From: Mycolicibacterium tokaiense
GTDB lineage: Bacteria > Actinomycetota > Actinomycetes > Mycobacteriales > Mycobacteriaceae
Length of the DNA stretch: 64,000 bases
Direction: 5' to 3'
Assembly: GCF_010725885.1 (NCBI RefSeq)
Contig: NZ_AP022600.1
Location: forward strand, 4,588,001 to 4,652,000
Made by a program: the position numbers and the translations under genes. The notes below the pieces were generated by a model. The model was given only the letters and a program-made list of their open reading frames with translations. It ran no database searches and was not told the DNA's origin. This document shows, one piece after another, positions 18,747 to 31,164 of this stretch; position 1 is the stretch's first letter, and every line of letters starts with the position of its first letter.

Positions 18747-18766
18747 AACACAATGCATGTTATAAC
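18747..18766. promoter_or_regulatory. Divergent promoter/operator of aldolase and kinase genes
   Basis: Inverted AACA (18747-18750) and TGTT (18758-18761) are spaced by 7, like AACA-N7-TGTT in the dehydrogenase repeat. It overlaps the perfect palindrome GTTATAAC (18759-18766), which supplies a TATAAC -10-like hexamer on each strand. A second TGCATG word occurs at 18776-18781. The arrangement suggests face-to-face promoters governed by one operator. Confidence 0.5.
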
Positions 18767-18811
18767 TAACACTGTTGCATGGATCACTGTGTCACGAGGA
18801 GGACCTCGCCG

Positions 18812-20314
18812 ATGGCCGAACGCGATCTGGTGCTCGCCGTCGACTGTTCGACCAGCGGTGCCAAGGCCGTGGTGTTCGGGCCGGACGGGCGCTCACTGAG
18901 TTCGGGCCGGGCCACGTTCACGATGGCCAAGACACCCGAAGGCAGGCACGAGCAGAACGCGCACGACTGGTGGCGCACCACCAGCGCCGTGATCGCCCAG
19001 GCCATGGCCGGGGTCGACCGCACCCGGGTGGCCGCCATGACGGTGACCCACCAGCGCGAGACGTTCGTCTGCGTCGACGCCGCGGGTGAACCGCTGCGCC
19101 CCGCGATCGTGTGGGCGGACAACCGGTCCGTCCCGCAGGTCGAGGAGTTCGGCTCCGACGAGACCCACCGCATCTCCGGCCGCGTCCCGGACATCACCCC
19201 GGCCATTTTCAAACTGGCCTGGCTCAACCAGCACGAGCCCGCCATGCTGCGCTCGGCCACCCGCGTCGCCGACGTGGCGGCCTACCTGCACTGGCGGCTG
19301 ACCGGACGCTGGATCACCAGCGCCTCCAGCGGCGACTCGCTGGGACTGATGGACCTGGCGTCGCGGCAGTGGTCCCCGACACTCTGCGAGATTGCCGGTG
19401 TCGAGATCCACCAGCTGCCCGAGATCGCCACGCCCGGAACCGTCATCGGCGCGGTCGACGGCGCGGTCGCCGAGCAGCTGGGCCTGACTCCCGGCACGCC
19501 GGTGATCGCCGCGGCCGGCGACGGCCAGTGCGCCGCCCTGGGCACCGGCGTCTCCGACGCCGACACCATGTATCTCAACGTCGGCACCGCCCTGGTCGCC
19601 GGCTACGTCTCCCCGGAGTACCGCTGGTCCCGCAAGTACCGCACGGTGCTCGACGCCGCCGGACAGGGGTTCCTGCTGGAGGCCTTCACGCTCTCGGGCG
19701 CCTACCTCATCACCTGGTTCGTCGACACCTTCGCGCCCGCCCTGCTGGCTCAGGGCGCCGACCCGTCCTGCGCGGCCCGCGAACAGGACCTGGAAGCCGG
19801 TGCCGCGTCGGTGCCGCCGGGCAGCGACGGCCTGTTCACAGTCCCGTATTGGAACGGCTCGCAGACGCCGTACTGGGAGGGCAACGCCCGCGGCACCGTG
19901 CTCGGCTGGTCCGGCATCCACACCGGCGCGCACTTCTACCGCTCGATCCTGGAGGGGTCCGCCTTCGAGGTGCGGCTGCAGGTGGAGGGCGTGATCGCCG
20001 ACACCGGCGTCCCCGTGCGCCGGTTCCTGGCCACCGGCGGCGGCTCCCGCAGCCCGCTGTGGTCGCAGATCATCGCCGACGTCACCGGAATCCAGGTCGA
20101 CATCTGCGCCGAGACCGAGACCACGGCGCTGGGCGCGGCGATGATGGCCAGCTGCGCCGCGGGCATCCACCCCGACCTGCGCACCGCCGCGGCGGCCATG
20201 ACCCGCACCGTGCAGTCCATCGCCCCGCAGCCCGCGGTGGCCCAGCAGTACGACGAGCTCTACAAGCGCTACCTCACGATCTACCCGGTGGTGCGGGAGA
20301 TCTGTCAGCGCTGA
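18812..20314 (+). CDS. FGGY-family carbohydrate kinase
   Basis: A 500-residue sugar kinase. The N-terminal phosphate-1 loop is [13 protein letters not shown], the family substrate region is VTHQRET and WADNR, the phosphate-2 region is [11 protein letters not shown], and the second FGGY signature is [20 protein letters not shown]. Start ATG 18812 has AGGAGG at 18796-18801; an upstream in-frame ATG at 18779 lies inside the promoter. Members phosphorylate xylulose, fuculose, ribulose, erythritol or glycerol. Pairing with a class II aldolase favours a ketose 1-phosphate product, but this is inference. It is divergent from the rest of the module. Confidence 0.9.
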   Translation: MAERDLVLAVDCSTSGAKAVVFGPDGRSLSSGRATFTMAKTPEGRHEQNAHDWWRTTSAVIAQAMAGVDRTRVAAMTVTHQRETFVCVDAAGEPLRPAIVWADNRSVPQVEEFGSDETHRISGRVPDITPAIFKLAWLNQHEPAMLRSATRVADVAAYLHWRLTGRWITSASSGDSLGLMDLASRQWSPTLCEIAGVEIHQLPEIATPGTVIGAVDGAVAEQLGLTPGTPVIAAAGDGQCAALGTGVSDADTMYLNVGTALVAGYVSPEYRWSRKYRTVLDAAGQGFLLEAFTLSGAYLITWFVDTFAPALLAQGADPSCAAREQDLEAGAASVPPGSDGLFTVPYWNGSQTPYWEGNARGTVLGWSGIHTGAHFYRSILEGSAFEVRLQVEGVIADTGVPVRRFLATGGGSRSPLWSQIIADVTGIQVDICAETETTALGAAMMASCAAGIHPDLRTAAAAMTRTVQSIAPQPAVAQQYDELYKRYLTIYPVVREICQR

Positions 20315-20318
20315 AGCC

Positions 20319-20330
20319 TACGATGCCCTC
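20319..20330 (+). promoter_or_regulatory. -10 element of a probably leaderless dinB transcript
   Basis: TACGAT at 20319-20324 fits TANNNT and is followed by 6 nt and the GTG start at 20331, so transcription should begin at or beside the start codon. No Shine-Dalgarno sequence is present and no LexA box is visible nearby. Confidence 0.6.
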
Positions 20331-21710
20331 GTGAGCGACAGGTGGGTCCTGCACCTGGACATGGACGCCTTCTTCGCCTCGGTCGAGCAGCTCACCCGGC
20401 CCACCCTGCGCGGTCGCCCGGTGCTGGTCGGCGGGCTCGGCGGGCGCGGCGTGGTGGCCGGCGCCAGTTACGAGGCGCGGGTGTTCGGAGCGCGCTCGGC
20501 GATGCCCATGCACCAGGCCCGCCGCCTGGTCGGTACCCACGCCGTCGTGCTGCCCCCACGCGGTGTCGTCTACGGCGTGGCCAGCCGACGGGTGTTCCAG
20601 ACCATCCGCGCGGTGGTCCCGGTGCTCGAACAGCTGTCCTTCGACGAGGCGTTCGGCGAGCCGGCCGAGCTGGCCGGCGCCGACGCCGCTGCCGTCGACG
20701 CGTTCTGCGAGCAGCTGCGCGCGCGGGTACGCGAGGAGACCGGCCTGGTGGCCTCGGTGGGTGCGGGGTCGGGCAAGCAGATCGCCAAGATCGCCTCGGG
20801 GCTGGCCAAACCCGACGGCATCCGGGTGGTCCGTCGCACCGAGGAACGGCTGCTGCTCGACGGGCTCCCGGTGCGCAAGCTCTGGGGCATTGGCCCGGTG
20901 GCCGAGGACAAATTGCACCGCCTCGGCATCGAAACCGTGGGCCAGTTCGCCGCTTTGGCGGAATCCGAGGCCGCCAGCATCCTCGGCGCCACCGTCGGGC
21001 CCGCCCTGCACCGGCTGGCCCGCGGCATCGACGACCGCCCGGTCGCCGAGCGCGCCGAGGCCAAACAGATCAGCGCCGAATCGACCTTCGCCGCCGACCT
21101 GATCACCCTCGAACAGCTGCGGGAGGCCACCGGCCCCATCGCCGAACACGCCCACCGCCGGCTGCTGCGCGACGGCCGCGGCGCCCGCACCGTCACGGTC
21201 AAGCTCAAGAAGTCCGACATGAGCACGCTGACCCGCTCGGCCACGCTGCCGTACGCGACGGCCGAGGCGTCCACGCTGACCGCCACCGCCCGCAAGCTGC
21301 TGCTGGACCCCGTCGACATCGGCCCGGTCCGGCTGCTCGGAGTGGGATTCTCCGGCCTCTCCGACGTCCGGCAGGAATCCCTGTTCCCCGACCTCGACCA
21401 GGGCGAGCCGGCGGAGATCACCATGGGGGAGTCGCGGCTGCCGCTGCCCGGTCCCGCGATCGGCGCCCGGCGCATCGGCGATGACGTCCGCCACCCCGAG
21501 TTCGGGCACGGCTGGATCCAGGGCGCCGGCCATGGCGTCATGACGGTGCGCTTCGAGACCCGGGCCGGGGGTCCCGGCTTCGCCAGGACGTTCCCCGTCG
21601 ACAGCGCCGACGTGCTGGGCGCCAATCCGGTGGACAGCCTGGACTGGCCGGACTACGTCGACGAGATCGAGGCCTCAGCCGAACCGGGAGATGATCTCGG
21701 CGGGCGGTGA
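20331..21710 (+). CDS. dinB: DNA polymerase IV (Y-family, DinB1/DinX-like)
   Basis: A 459-residue translesion polymerase. Palm-domain metal ligands are in [11 protein letters not shown] (D10) and SFDEAF (D105, E106); the [13 protein letters not shown] finger segment, the helix-hairpin-helix thumb ([17 protein letters not shown]) and the little-finger domain follow. A beta-clamp-binding peptide, QESLFPDLD, sits after the little finger and is followed by a C-terminal extension of about 100 residues with a [27 protein letters not shown] segment, as in mycobacterial DinX (Rv1537). It starts at GTG 20331. Its 3' end overlaps the convergent ansA gene by 36 bp. Confidence 0.95.
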   Translation: MSDRWVLHLDMDAFFASVEQLTRPTLRGRPVLVGGLGGRGVVAGASYEARVFGARSAMPMHQARRLVGTHAVVLPPRGVVYGVASRRVFQTIRAVVPVLEQLSFDEAFGEPAELAGADAAAVDAFCEQLRARVREETGLVASVGAGSGKQIAKIASGLAKPDGIRVVRRTEERLLLDGLPVRKLWGIGPVAEDKLHRLGIETVGQFAALAESEAASILGATVGPALHRLARGIDDRPVAERAEAKQISAESTFAADLITLEQLREATGPIAEHAHRRLLRDGRGARTVTVKLKKSDMSTLTRSATLPYATAEASTLTATARKLLLDPVDIGPVRLLGVGFSGLSDVRQESLFPDLDQGEPAEITMGESRLPLPGPAIGARRIGDDVRHPEFGHGWIQGAGHGVMTVRFETRAGGPGFARTFPVDSADVLGANPVDSLDWPDYVDEIEASAEPGDDLGGR

Positions 21711-22604
21711 GTCGGCCGCCAACGCGGCCATCAGCAACACCCTGGCCTGCGGTGGCCGCAGCCGCGACGCCACCAGCGCCCCGGCGTCGACCAGCGCGCG
21801 GCCGGGTCCGTACCCGGGGCTGACGTGCCCGCCGGGTACCCGGGTGGACACCACCACCGTGACACCGTCGGCGCACAGCCGAGCCACCCCGTCGATCACC
21901 GCGGGCCCGGCATTGCCCGACCCCAGCGCCTCGAGCACCAGCCCGCGCGCGCCCGCGGCCACGAACGCCTCCATCGCCGTCGCGTCGGCACCGGCGTACA
22001 CCGTCACCACGTCCACCCGCGGCGCCCCGGCGGCGCGCAGCCGGCCCAGGTACAGGCGTTCCTTGGCGGCCACCTGTGCCACCTCACCCGCGGTCACCGT
22101 GCCCACCAGCCTCCCGGCGAACCCGGTCAGGTCGGTGGTGGCCACCTTCTGCAAGCCCAACGGCTGCAACACGTTTCCGGCAAAGCAGACAGCGACTCCC
22201 GGCACCGTCGCCGCGGCGGCCACCGCCAGCGCGTCACGCAGATTGCCCGGACCGTCCGCATCGGGGGCATCGGCACTGCGCTGAGCGCCGGTCAGAATCA
22301 CCGGAGCCGGGCTGTCATGGGTGAGCTCCAGCCACAGCGCCGTCTCCTCCATGGTGTCGGTGCCGTGGGTGATCACCACCGCGTCGGCACCGCCGGCCAC
22401 CGCGGCGCGCACCGCGTCGGCGATGACGTCCCATTCGGCCGGACCCAGCGCGGAGGAGTCGACCGACATCAGCTCCACGGTCTCGACATCCACACCGGCG
22501 GCGGCGACCAGGTCGGTCGCGCTGCGAGTGGGCCGTTTCACCCCGTCGGCGTCGGTGCTGGTGGCGATGGTGCCTCCGGTGCTGATCACGGATAGCCGCG
22601 GCAT
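21675..22604 (-). CDS. ansA: L-asparaginase
   Basis: A 309-residue type I/II asparaginase hydrolysing asparagine to aspartate and ammonia. The first catalytic threonine is in STGGTIA at the N-terminus; the second catalytic triad is in [39 protein letters not shown] follows. There is no evident signal peptide on this reading. ATG 22604 is the start because the TGGTIA motif must lie near the N-terminus; the long open extension upstream is antisense to lspA. A CATGAT hexamer 6 nt before the ATG could give a leaderless message. Matches Rv1538c in position. Confidence 0.95.
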   Translation of the reverse strand: MPRLSVISTGGTIATSTDADGVKRPTRSATDLVAAAGVDVETVELMSVDSSALGPAEWDVIADAVRAAVAGGADAVVITHGTDTMEETALWLELTHDSPAPVILTGAQRSADAPDADGPGNLRDALAVAAAATVPGVAVCFAGNVLQPLGLQKVATTDLTGFAGRLVGTVTAGEVAQVAAKERLYLGRLRAAGAPRVDVVTVYAGADATAMEAFVAAGARGLVLEALGSGNAGPAVIDGVARLCADGVTVVVSTRVPGGHVSPGYGPGRALVDAGALVASRLRPPQARVLLMAALAADSPPAEIISRFG

Positions 22605-22658
22605 GCGCCGATCATGCCTGACGCGGGGCGGGCTCCGGCCTAGGGGATGATGGTCGGC

Positions 22659-23252
22659 GTGAGTGATGAGACACCCGACTCCCCGGAGCCGGCGGCCGAG
22701 CCTGCCGGACCGCAGGCCGCGGCTGCCACCGCACCGCCACCGCGCAAACGGTTGACGCTGCTGTTGTCGGTGGCGGCCGTGGTGTGGGTGCTGGACGTCA
22801 TCACCAAGATCGCCGCCGTGCACTACCTGACCCCGGGCCAGCCGGTCTCGATCATCGGCGACACCGTCACCTGGACTCTGGTGCGCAACTCCGGGGCCGC
22901 GTTCTCGATGGCCACCGGCTACACCTGGGTGCTGACGCTGGTGGCCACCGGCGTGGTGGTCGGCATCATCTGGATGGGCCGTCGGCTGGTCTCGCCCTGG
23001 TGGGCGCTGGGACTGGGAATGATCCTCGGCGGCGCGCTGGGCAACCTGGTGGACCGGTTCTTCCGCTCGCCCGGGCCGCTGCGCGGCCACGTGGTGGACT
23101 TCCTGTCCATCGGCTGGTGGCCGGTGTTCAACGTGGCCGATCCGGCGGTCGTCGGCGGGGCCATCCTGCTGGTGGTGCTGTCGTTGTTCGGATTCGACTT
23201 CGACGCTCCTGCCCGCCGCAAGGCGGAACCCGATCCCGAGCCGCAGACATGA
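22659..23252 (+). CDS. lspA: Lipoprotein signal peptidase (signal peptidase II)
   Basis: An integral membrane aspartic protease that removes signal peptides from diacylated prolipoproteins. Counting from GTG 22659 ([11 protein letters not shown]) it has 197 residues with a cytosolic Pro/Ala-rich N-terminus, four transmembrane helices, and the conserved [16 protein letters not shown] (D132) and [11 protein letters not shown] (D161) motifs; the two Asp are catalytic. Starts at ATG 22647 or 22650 are also possible; GTG was chosen by resemblance to the M. tuberculosis N-terminus. Its stop overlaps the pseudouridine synthase start by 4 bp. Confidence 0.95.
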   Translation: MSDETPDSPEPAAEPAGPQAAAATAPPPRKRLTLLLSVAAVVWVLDVITKIAAVHYLTPGQPVSIIGDTVTWTLVRNSGAAFSMATGYTWVLTLVATGVVVGIIWMGRRLVSPWWALGLGMILGGALGNLVDRFFRSPGPLRGHVVDFLSIGWWPVFNVADPAVVGGAILLVVLSLFGFDFDAPARRKAEPDPEPQT

Positions 23253-24172
23253 CCGAACGCGCGATGCCGGTCCCCGAGGGTCTGGCGGGCCTGCGCGTCG
23301 ACGCCGGGCTGGCACGGCTGCTGGGCCTGTCGCGGACCGTCGCCGCCGAGATCGCCGAGGGCGGCGGGGTGTCGCTCGATGGCGCCCCGGCGGGCAAGTC
23401 GGACAAGCTGAGCGCGGGAGCCTGGCTGGAGGTCCGGTTGCCCGAGGCGCCGCCCCCGGTGGAGAACGTGCCCGAGGAGATCGAGGGCATGGCCATCTTG
23501 TACTCCGATGACGACATCGTCGCCGTCGACAAACCCCCCGGGGTGGCCGCGCACGCCACCGTCGGCTGGCACGGCCCCACCGTGCTGGGCGGGCTGGCCG
23601 CCGCCGGCTTCCGGATCAGCACCTCGGGCATTCACGAGCGCCAGGGCATCGTGCACCGCCTCGACGTCGGCACCTCCGGGGTGATGGTCGTCGCGCTCTC
23701 CGAACGGGCCTACACGCTGCTGAAGCGGGCGTTCAAGGAACGCACCGTGGACAAGCGCTACCACGCGCTGGTGCAGGGCCATCCCGATCCGAGCAGCGGC
23801 ACCATCGACGCACCCATCGGCCGCCACCGCGGGCACGACTGGAAATTCGCGGTCACCGAGGACGGCAGGCACAGCGTCACCCACTACGACACCGTCGAGG
23901 CGTTCCAGGCCGCCAGCCTGCTCGACGTGCACCTGGAGACGGGCCGCACCCACCAGATCCGGGTGCACTTCGCCGCGCTGCACCACCCCTGCGCCGGCGA
24001 CCTGACCTACGGCGCCGATCCGACGCTCGCCAAACGCCTCGGGCTGCAGCGCCAATGGCTGCACGCCCGGTCGCTGGCCTTCGCGCACCCCGCCGACGGC
24101 CGCCGCATCGAGATCACCAGCCCCTATCCCGCTGACCTGCAGCACGCGCTCGACGTCCTGGCTGCGCACTAG
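23249..24172 (+). CDS. RluD-family pseudouridine synthase
   Basis: A 307-residue RNA pseudouridine synthase, the Rv1540 counterpart. An N-terminal S4-like domain ([32 protein letters not shown]) precedes the catalytic domain with [16 protein letters not shown] and the signature [17 protein letters not shown], whose Asp is the nucleophile; [23 protein letters not shown] is the second conserved block. It probably modifies large-subunit rRNA uridines. Start ATG 23249 overlaps the lspA stop by 4 bp and its stop shares a base with the rarD start, so lspA, this gene and rarD form one operon. Confidence 0.93.
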   Translation: MTERAMPVPEGLAGLRVDAGLARLLGLSRTVAAEIAEGGGVSLDGAPAGKSDKLSAGAWLEVRLPEAPPPVENVPEEIEGMAILYSDDDIVAVDKPPGVAAHATVGWHGPTVLGGLAAAGFRISTSGIHERQGIVHRLDVGTSGVMVVALSERAYTLLKRAFKERTVDKRYHALVQGHPDPSSGTIDAPIGRHRGHDWKFAVTEDGRHSVTHYDTVEAFQAASLLDVHLETGRTHQIRVHFAALHHPCAGDLTYGADPTLAKRLGLQRQWLHARSLAFAHPADGRRIEITSPYPADLQHALDVLAAH

Positions 24173-25086
24173 TGCCTCGATCTGCCCCGTCCGCGGGACT
24201 GCTCTACGGGCTGGGCGCCTACGGCGCCTGGGGGTTGTTCCCGGCCTTCTTCCCGCTGCTGCAGCCCGCCGGGGCGTTCGAGATCCTGGCCCAACGCATC
24301 GCGTGGACGTGTGTGTTCATGGTCATCGTGCTGGCCGTGGTGCGCCGCCTCGGCGACCTGCGCCGGATCTCCGGCCGGACCTGGCTGCAGCTGCTGCTGG
24401 CCTCGGTGCTGATCTCGGTGAACTGGCTGACCTACATCTACGCCGTCAACAACGGCCATGTGGTCGACGCCGCGTTGGGCTATTTCATCAACCCCCTGGT
24501 CAGCGTGGCCGTCGGGGTGCTGCTGTTCAAGGAGCGACTGAACCGGGCGCAGATCTGCGCCCTGGTGATCGCCGTGGCGGCGGTGCTGACGCTGGGGGTG
24601 CAGTTCGGCGCGCCGCCGTGGATCGCGCTGGCCCTGGCGTTCTCGTTCGGGCTCTACGGCGCGGTGAAGAAGGTGGTGCCGACGGACCCGCGGGTCAGCG
24701 TCGGGGTGGAGGCGGCCATCGCCGCGCCGGTGGCCCTGGTCTACCTGGGGGTCATCGAGGCCACCGGCGCCGGCCACTTCGCCAACTCGGGCTCCACCCA
24801 CATCGTGTTGACCATCGCCTCCGGGGTGCTGACTGCGGTGCCGCTGCTGCTCTTCGGCGCCGCGGCGCAGCGACTGCCGCTGGTCACCCTCGGCCTGCTG
24901 ATGTACATCACCCCGGTCATGCAGATGACATGGGGCATCCTGGTGGGTCATGAACCGATGCCGCCGTTGCGCTGGGTGGGCTTCGCGCTGATCTGGCTGG
25001 CGCTGGCGGTGTTCAGCACCGATGCGATCCTGCGGGCGAGGCGGGCCCGGACGTCGGCGACCGGACGTGGTACACAACTCGTGTGA
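24172..25086 (+). CDS. rarD: EamA/RarD-type membrane transporter
   Basis: A 304-residue protein with ten predicted transmembrane helices in two EamA repeats. GLGAYGAWGLFPAFFPLL, SVNWLTYIYAVNNGHVVDAALGYFINPLVSV and LLMYITPVMQMTWGI are RarD hallmarks. Members are drug/metabolite-superfamily permeases of uncertain substrate; E. coli RarD was linked to chloramphenicol sensitivity. The GTG start at 24172 overlaps the previous stop by one base. Confidence 0.9.
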   Translation: MPRSAPSAGLLYGLGAYGAWGLFPAFFPLLQPAGAFEILAQRIAWTCVFMVIVLAVVRRLGDLRRISGRTWLQLLLASVLISVNWLTYIYAVNNGHVVDAALGYFINPLVSVAVGVLLFKERLNRAQICALVIAVAAVLTLGVQFGAPPWIALALAFSFGLYGAVKKVVPTDPRVSVGVEAAIAAPVALVYLGVIEATGAGHFANSGSTHIVLTIASGVLTAVPLLLFGAAAQRLPLVTLGLLMYITPVMQMTWGILVGHEPMPPLRWVGFALIWLALAVFSTDAILRARRARTSATGRGTQLV

Positions 25087-25694
25087 TGGACCAGCGCACC
25101 CGCGCCGCGGCCGACCGCAGACGCAAGTTCACCATTGCCATCGTGGCCGCGGTGGTGGGCGTGGCCATCGTGGTGCCCATCGCGGGTTCGCTGCTGGTGC
25201 AGATGTTCAGCTCCGACGCGGCCTCCGAGCAGAGCAACCAGACGCCGACGTCCACGGCGCCGCCGGTGTACACCATCAAGCCGCTCTCGGTGCGTCCGGT
25301 GATCGCGGTGGAGGGCGTGCTGCCGGAGACCTGCCCGCCGCCGGGACCGTCGGATCCGGCCGTGGAGGTGCGCGTCTGTGACTTCACCCGCACGGCTCTC
25401 TACACGCTGGGGCCGCAGGGGGTGGCGCTGCAGTTGGTCCGGGTGGACTCGCTGCTGTCGCCGATCACGAACGGCTACATCGTCCAGGTCGCGATGAACA
25501 GCGAGTCGGCGTCGGCGTTCGCCGACTACACCAGGACCCAGGTCGGCAAGCAGATCGCGTTCGTGCGCGCGTCGACGGTGGTGTCCGCGCCGCAGATCTC
25601 CGAGGCGGTGGTCGGCGACCTGTTGCAGCTGTCCGGCAACCTCACCGAGCAGCAGTCCGACGAGATGGCGCGGCTGCTGCAAGACGAGACCTGA
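25086..25694 (+). CDS. Membrane-anchored protein with SecDF P1 head-like domain
   Basis: A 202-residue protein with a basic N-terminus (RTRAAADRRRK), one transmembrane helix at about residues 14-40, a Ser/Thr/Pro linker, and an extracytoplasmic domain. The last 90 residues resemble the SecD head subdomain: a segment on variable derivation with VAMNSESASAFADYTRTQVGKQIAFVRASTVVSAPQISEAVVGDLLQLSGNLTEQQSDEMARLL. It lacks the SecD translocase membrane domain. It starts at ATG 25086 (or GTG 25083), overlapping the rarD stop. Function unknown; it may assist envelope protein export or folding. It lies immediately before dnaE1. Confidence 0.75.
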   Translation: MDQRTRAAADRRRKFTIAIVAAVVGVAIVVPIAGSLLVQMFSSDAASEQSNQTPTSTAPPVYTIKPLSVRPVIAVEGVLPETCPPPGPSDPAVEVRVCDFTRTALYTLGPQGVALQLVRVDSLLSPITNGYIVQVAMNSESASAFADYTRTQVGKQIAFVRASTVVSAPQISEAVVGDLLQLSGNLTEQQSDEMARLLQDET

Positions 25695-25746
25695 CGCCAC
25701 GCGCGACACGTCGTCCGACACGCCCGACGGTGTCGGTGCCCGGCCC

Positions 25747-25761
25747 TAGACTGGGCGGCCT
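25747..25761 (+). promoter_or_regulatory. -10 element of dnaE1, possibly leaderless
   Basis: TAGACT at 25747-25752 fits TANNNT and ends 9 nt before the dnaE1 ATG at 25762. No Shine-Dalgarno sequence is present in between, so the transcript probably begins within a few bases of the ATG. Confidence 0.5.
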
Positions 25762-29310
<3,549 letters not shown>

Positions 29311-29430
29311 CACTCCACCCGCCTGGGCGTAGCTTGTCCCGCGGGGAATGCGGCGCGAGTGGCTGTCGATCGACGCGTGCTCCTGCGGGAGTCATCCCCG
29401 CGTGGGTCGCCGGTGTCCGGGACCCGTCAG

Positions 29431-29670
29431 TCAGCGAGTGCGGTGGGCGTGTCCCGCGGTCAGCCACACCAGGGTGGCTGCGGCCGCGCCGCCGAGGACT
29501 GCGGGTGAGGCGGTGGCAGTGACCACGAACACGGCGGTGAAGACCACCAGTCCGAGCACGAGCGCCCACACCTTGTAGGCAGGCCAGGGGACACCGGCCA
29601 CCATGATCTCGCCCACCCCGAGCTCCGGGGTGGGGCCTGCTGCGTCCCGGAAGTGCTCGGCGGTGGTCAT
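29431..29670 (-). CDS. Small two-helix membrane protein, hypothetical
   Basis: A 79-residue protein: a soluble N-terminus ending in VAGVPWPAYKVWA, then two hydrophobic helices (LVLGLVVFTAVFVVTATAS and AVLGGAAAATLVWLTAG), ending in a HAHRTR tail. The start is ATG 29670. It is divergent from ilvA across a 99-bp gap. No recognised family; high-GC open frames are common here, but the clean transmembrane pattern and lack of an opposing gene support coding. Confidence 0.65.
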   Translation of the reverse strand: MTTAEHFRDAAGPTPELGVGEIMVAGVPWPAYKVWALVLGLVVFTAVFVVTATASPAVLGGAAAATLVWLTAGHAHRTR

Positions 29671-29769
29671 CTGTTCACGATAGCTCGCAGACAAAGTTTC
29701 GGCTACCCGAAACCCCGGATCGGGGTCAGCCTTTTTCTGGCCGTGACACCCGCGTGGCACCATTGATCG

Positions 29770-31053
29770 GTGTCTGCTGAACTGAGCCAGGATCCCCGTA
29801 CGGTTTCGCCGCTGTCCGCGGCGGACATCGACGCGGCGGCTCAGCGTATTGCCGGCGTGGTGAGCGCCAGCCCACTGCAGTTCAGCGACCGGCTGTCGCA
29901 GCTCACGGGCGCGCTGGTGTACCTCAAACGCGAGGACCTGCAGTCGGTGCGGTCCTACAAGCTGCGCGGCGCCTACAACCTGCTGATGCAGCTGACGCCG
30001 GAAGAGATCGCGGCCGGGGTGGTGTGCTCCTCGGCCGGCAATCACGCGCAGGGTTTTGCGCTGGCGTGCCGGTCCATGGGCATCCACGGCCGGGTGTACG
30101 TGCCGGCCAAGACGCCCAAGCAGAAGCGTGACCGCATCCGCTACCACGGCGGCGACTTCATCGAGCTGATCGTCGGTGGAGCCACCTACGACCTGGCAGC
30201 CGAAGCCGCCCGCGACGACGTGGCCCGTACCGGAGCCACCCTGGTCCCGCCGTACGACGATCCGCGCACCATGGCCGGCCAGGGCACCATCGCCGTGGAG
30301 ATCCTCGACCAGCTCGACGGCGAGCCCGATCTGGTGATCGTGCCCGTCGGTGGCGGGGGCTGCATCAGTGGCATCACCACCTACCTGGCCGACCGGACCA
30401 GCCGCACCGCGGTGCTGGGTGTCGAACCCGCGGGGGCGGCGTCCATGGTGGCGGCCATGGCGGCCGGTGAACCCGTCACCCTCGACCATGCCGACCAGTT
30501 CGTCGACGGAGCCGCCGTCAACCGGGCCGGGGCCAACCCTTTCGCCGCACTGTCGGCCGTCGGCGACATGGTGTCGCTGACCACGGTCGACGAGGGCGCA
30601 GTGTGCACCGCCATGCTAGACCTCTACCAGAACGAGGGCATCATCGCCGAACCGGCGGGAGCGCTGTCGGTGGCGGGGCTGTTGGAGGCGGACGTGACGC
30701 CGGGCTCGGTGGTGGTGTGCCTGATCTCCGGCGGCAACAACGACGTGTCCCGCTACGGCGAGGTGCTGGAACGGTCCCTGGTGCATCTGGGACTCAAGCA
30801 CTACTTCCTGGTGGACTTCCCGCAGGAGCCGGGGGCGCTGCGCCGCTTCCTGGACGAGGTGCTTGGACCCCACGACGACGTGACACTCTTCGAGTACATC
30901 AAGCGCAACAACCGCGAGACCGGAGAGGCGCTGGTGGGCGTCGAGCTGGGTTCGGCGGCGGGTCTGGAGGGCTTGCTGGAGCGGATGGAGGCCTCGGAAT
31001 GCCACGTCGAGGCACTGGAGCCGGGCTCGCCGGCCTACCGCTACCTGACCTGA
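29770..31053 (+). CDS. ilvA: Threonine ammonia-lyase (threonine dehydratase), biosynthetic
   Basis: A 427-residue PLP enzyme converting threonine to 2-oxobutanoate, the first step of isoleucine synthesis. The PLP lysine is K64 in RSYKLRGAYN; SSAGNHAQGFA and the glycine loop VPVGGGGCISG bind cofactor phosphate; SGGNNDVSRYGEVLERSL joins to a single ACT-like regulatory domain (HYFLVDFPQEPGALRRFLDEVLG), which normally mediates isoleucine feedback. Start is GTG 29770. Matches Rv1559. Confidence 0.96.
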   Translation: MSAELSQDPRTVSPLSAADIDAAAQRIAGVVSASPLQFSDRLSQLTGALVYLKREDLQSVRSYKLRGAYNLLMQLTPEEIAAGVVCSSAGNHAQGFALACRSMGIHGRVYVPAKTPKQKRDRIRYHGGDFIELIVGGATYDLAAEAARDDVARTGATLVPPYDDPRTMAGQGTIAVEILDQLDGEPDLVIVPVGGGGCISGITTYLADRTSRTAVLGVEPAGAASMVAAMAAGEPVTLDHADQFVDGAAVNRAGANPFAALSAVGDMVSLTTVDEGAVCTAMLDLYQNEGIIAEPAGALSVAGLLEADVTPGSVVVCLISGGNNDVSRYGEVLERSLVHLGLKHYFLVDFPQEPGALRRFLDEVLGPHDDVTLFEYIKRNNRETGEALVGVELGSAAGLEGLLERMEASECHVEALEPGSPAYRYLT

Positions 31054-31077
31054 GCCACAACACAACGCGTTGGTAGC

Positions 31078-31096
31078 TTAGCCAAACCTAACCTGA
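31078..31096 (+). promoter_or_regulatory. Probable IdeR iron box upstream of the formyltransferase gene
   Basis: TTAGCCAAACCTAACCTGA matches 13 of 19 positions of the IdeR consensus TTAGGTTAGGCTAACCTAA, with a near-perfect right half (CTAACCT). It lies 69 bp upstream of the ATG at 31165. Between them, CTGTC-cgct-GACAG (31106-31119) can form a small hairpin. IdeR represses siderophore genes when iron is ample, which fits the FxbA-like product. Confidence 0.6.
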
Positions 31097-31164
31097 TCTG
31101 GTTGACTGTCCGCTGACAGGCAGCTGTCCACAGCTGCTCCATAGCTCAGTCGGGGGTTCGGTCC

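Noticed and set aside
18759..18766. GTTATAAC palindrome as a phage attachment core
   Set aside because: No integrase, direct repeat pair or tRNA gene is near; a divergent promoter explains it better.
18689..18787. 33-residue N-terminal extension of the class II aldolase
   Set aside because: It crosses the divergent promoter/operator and lacks a ribosome-binding site; GTG 18688 fits the family length.
22605..23315. Long N-terminal extension of asparaginase
   Set aside because: The region is antisense to lspA, and the TGGTIA catalytic motif must lie near the true N-terminus.
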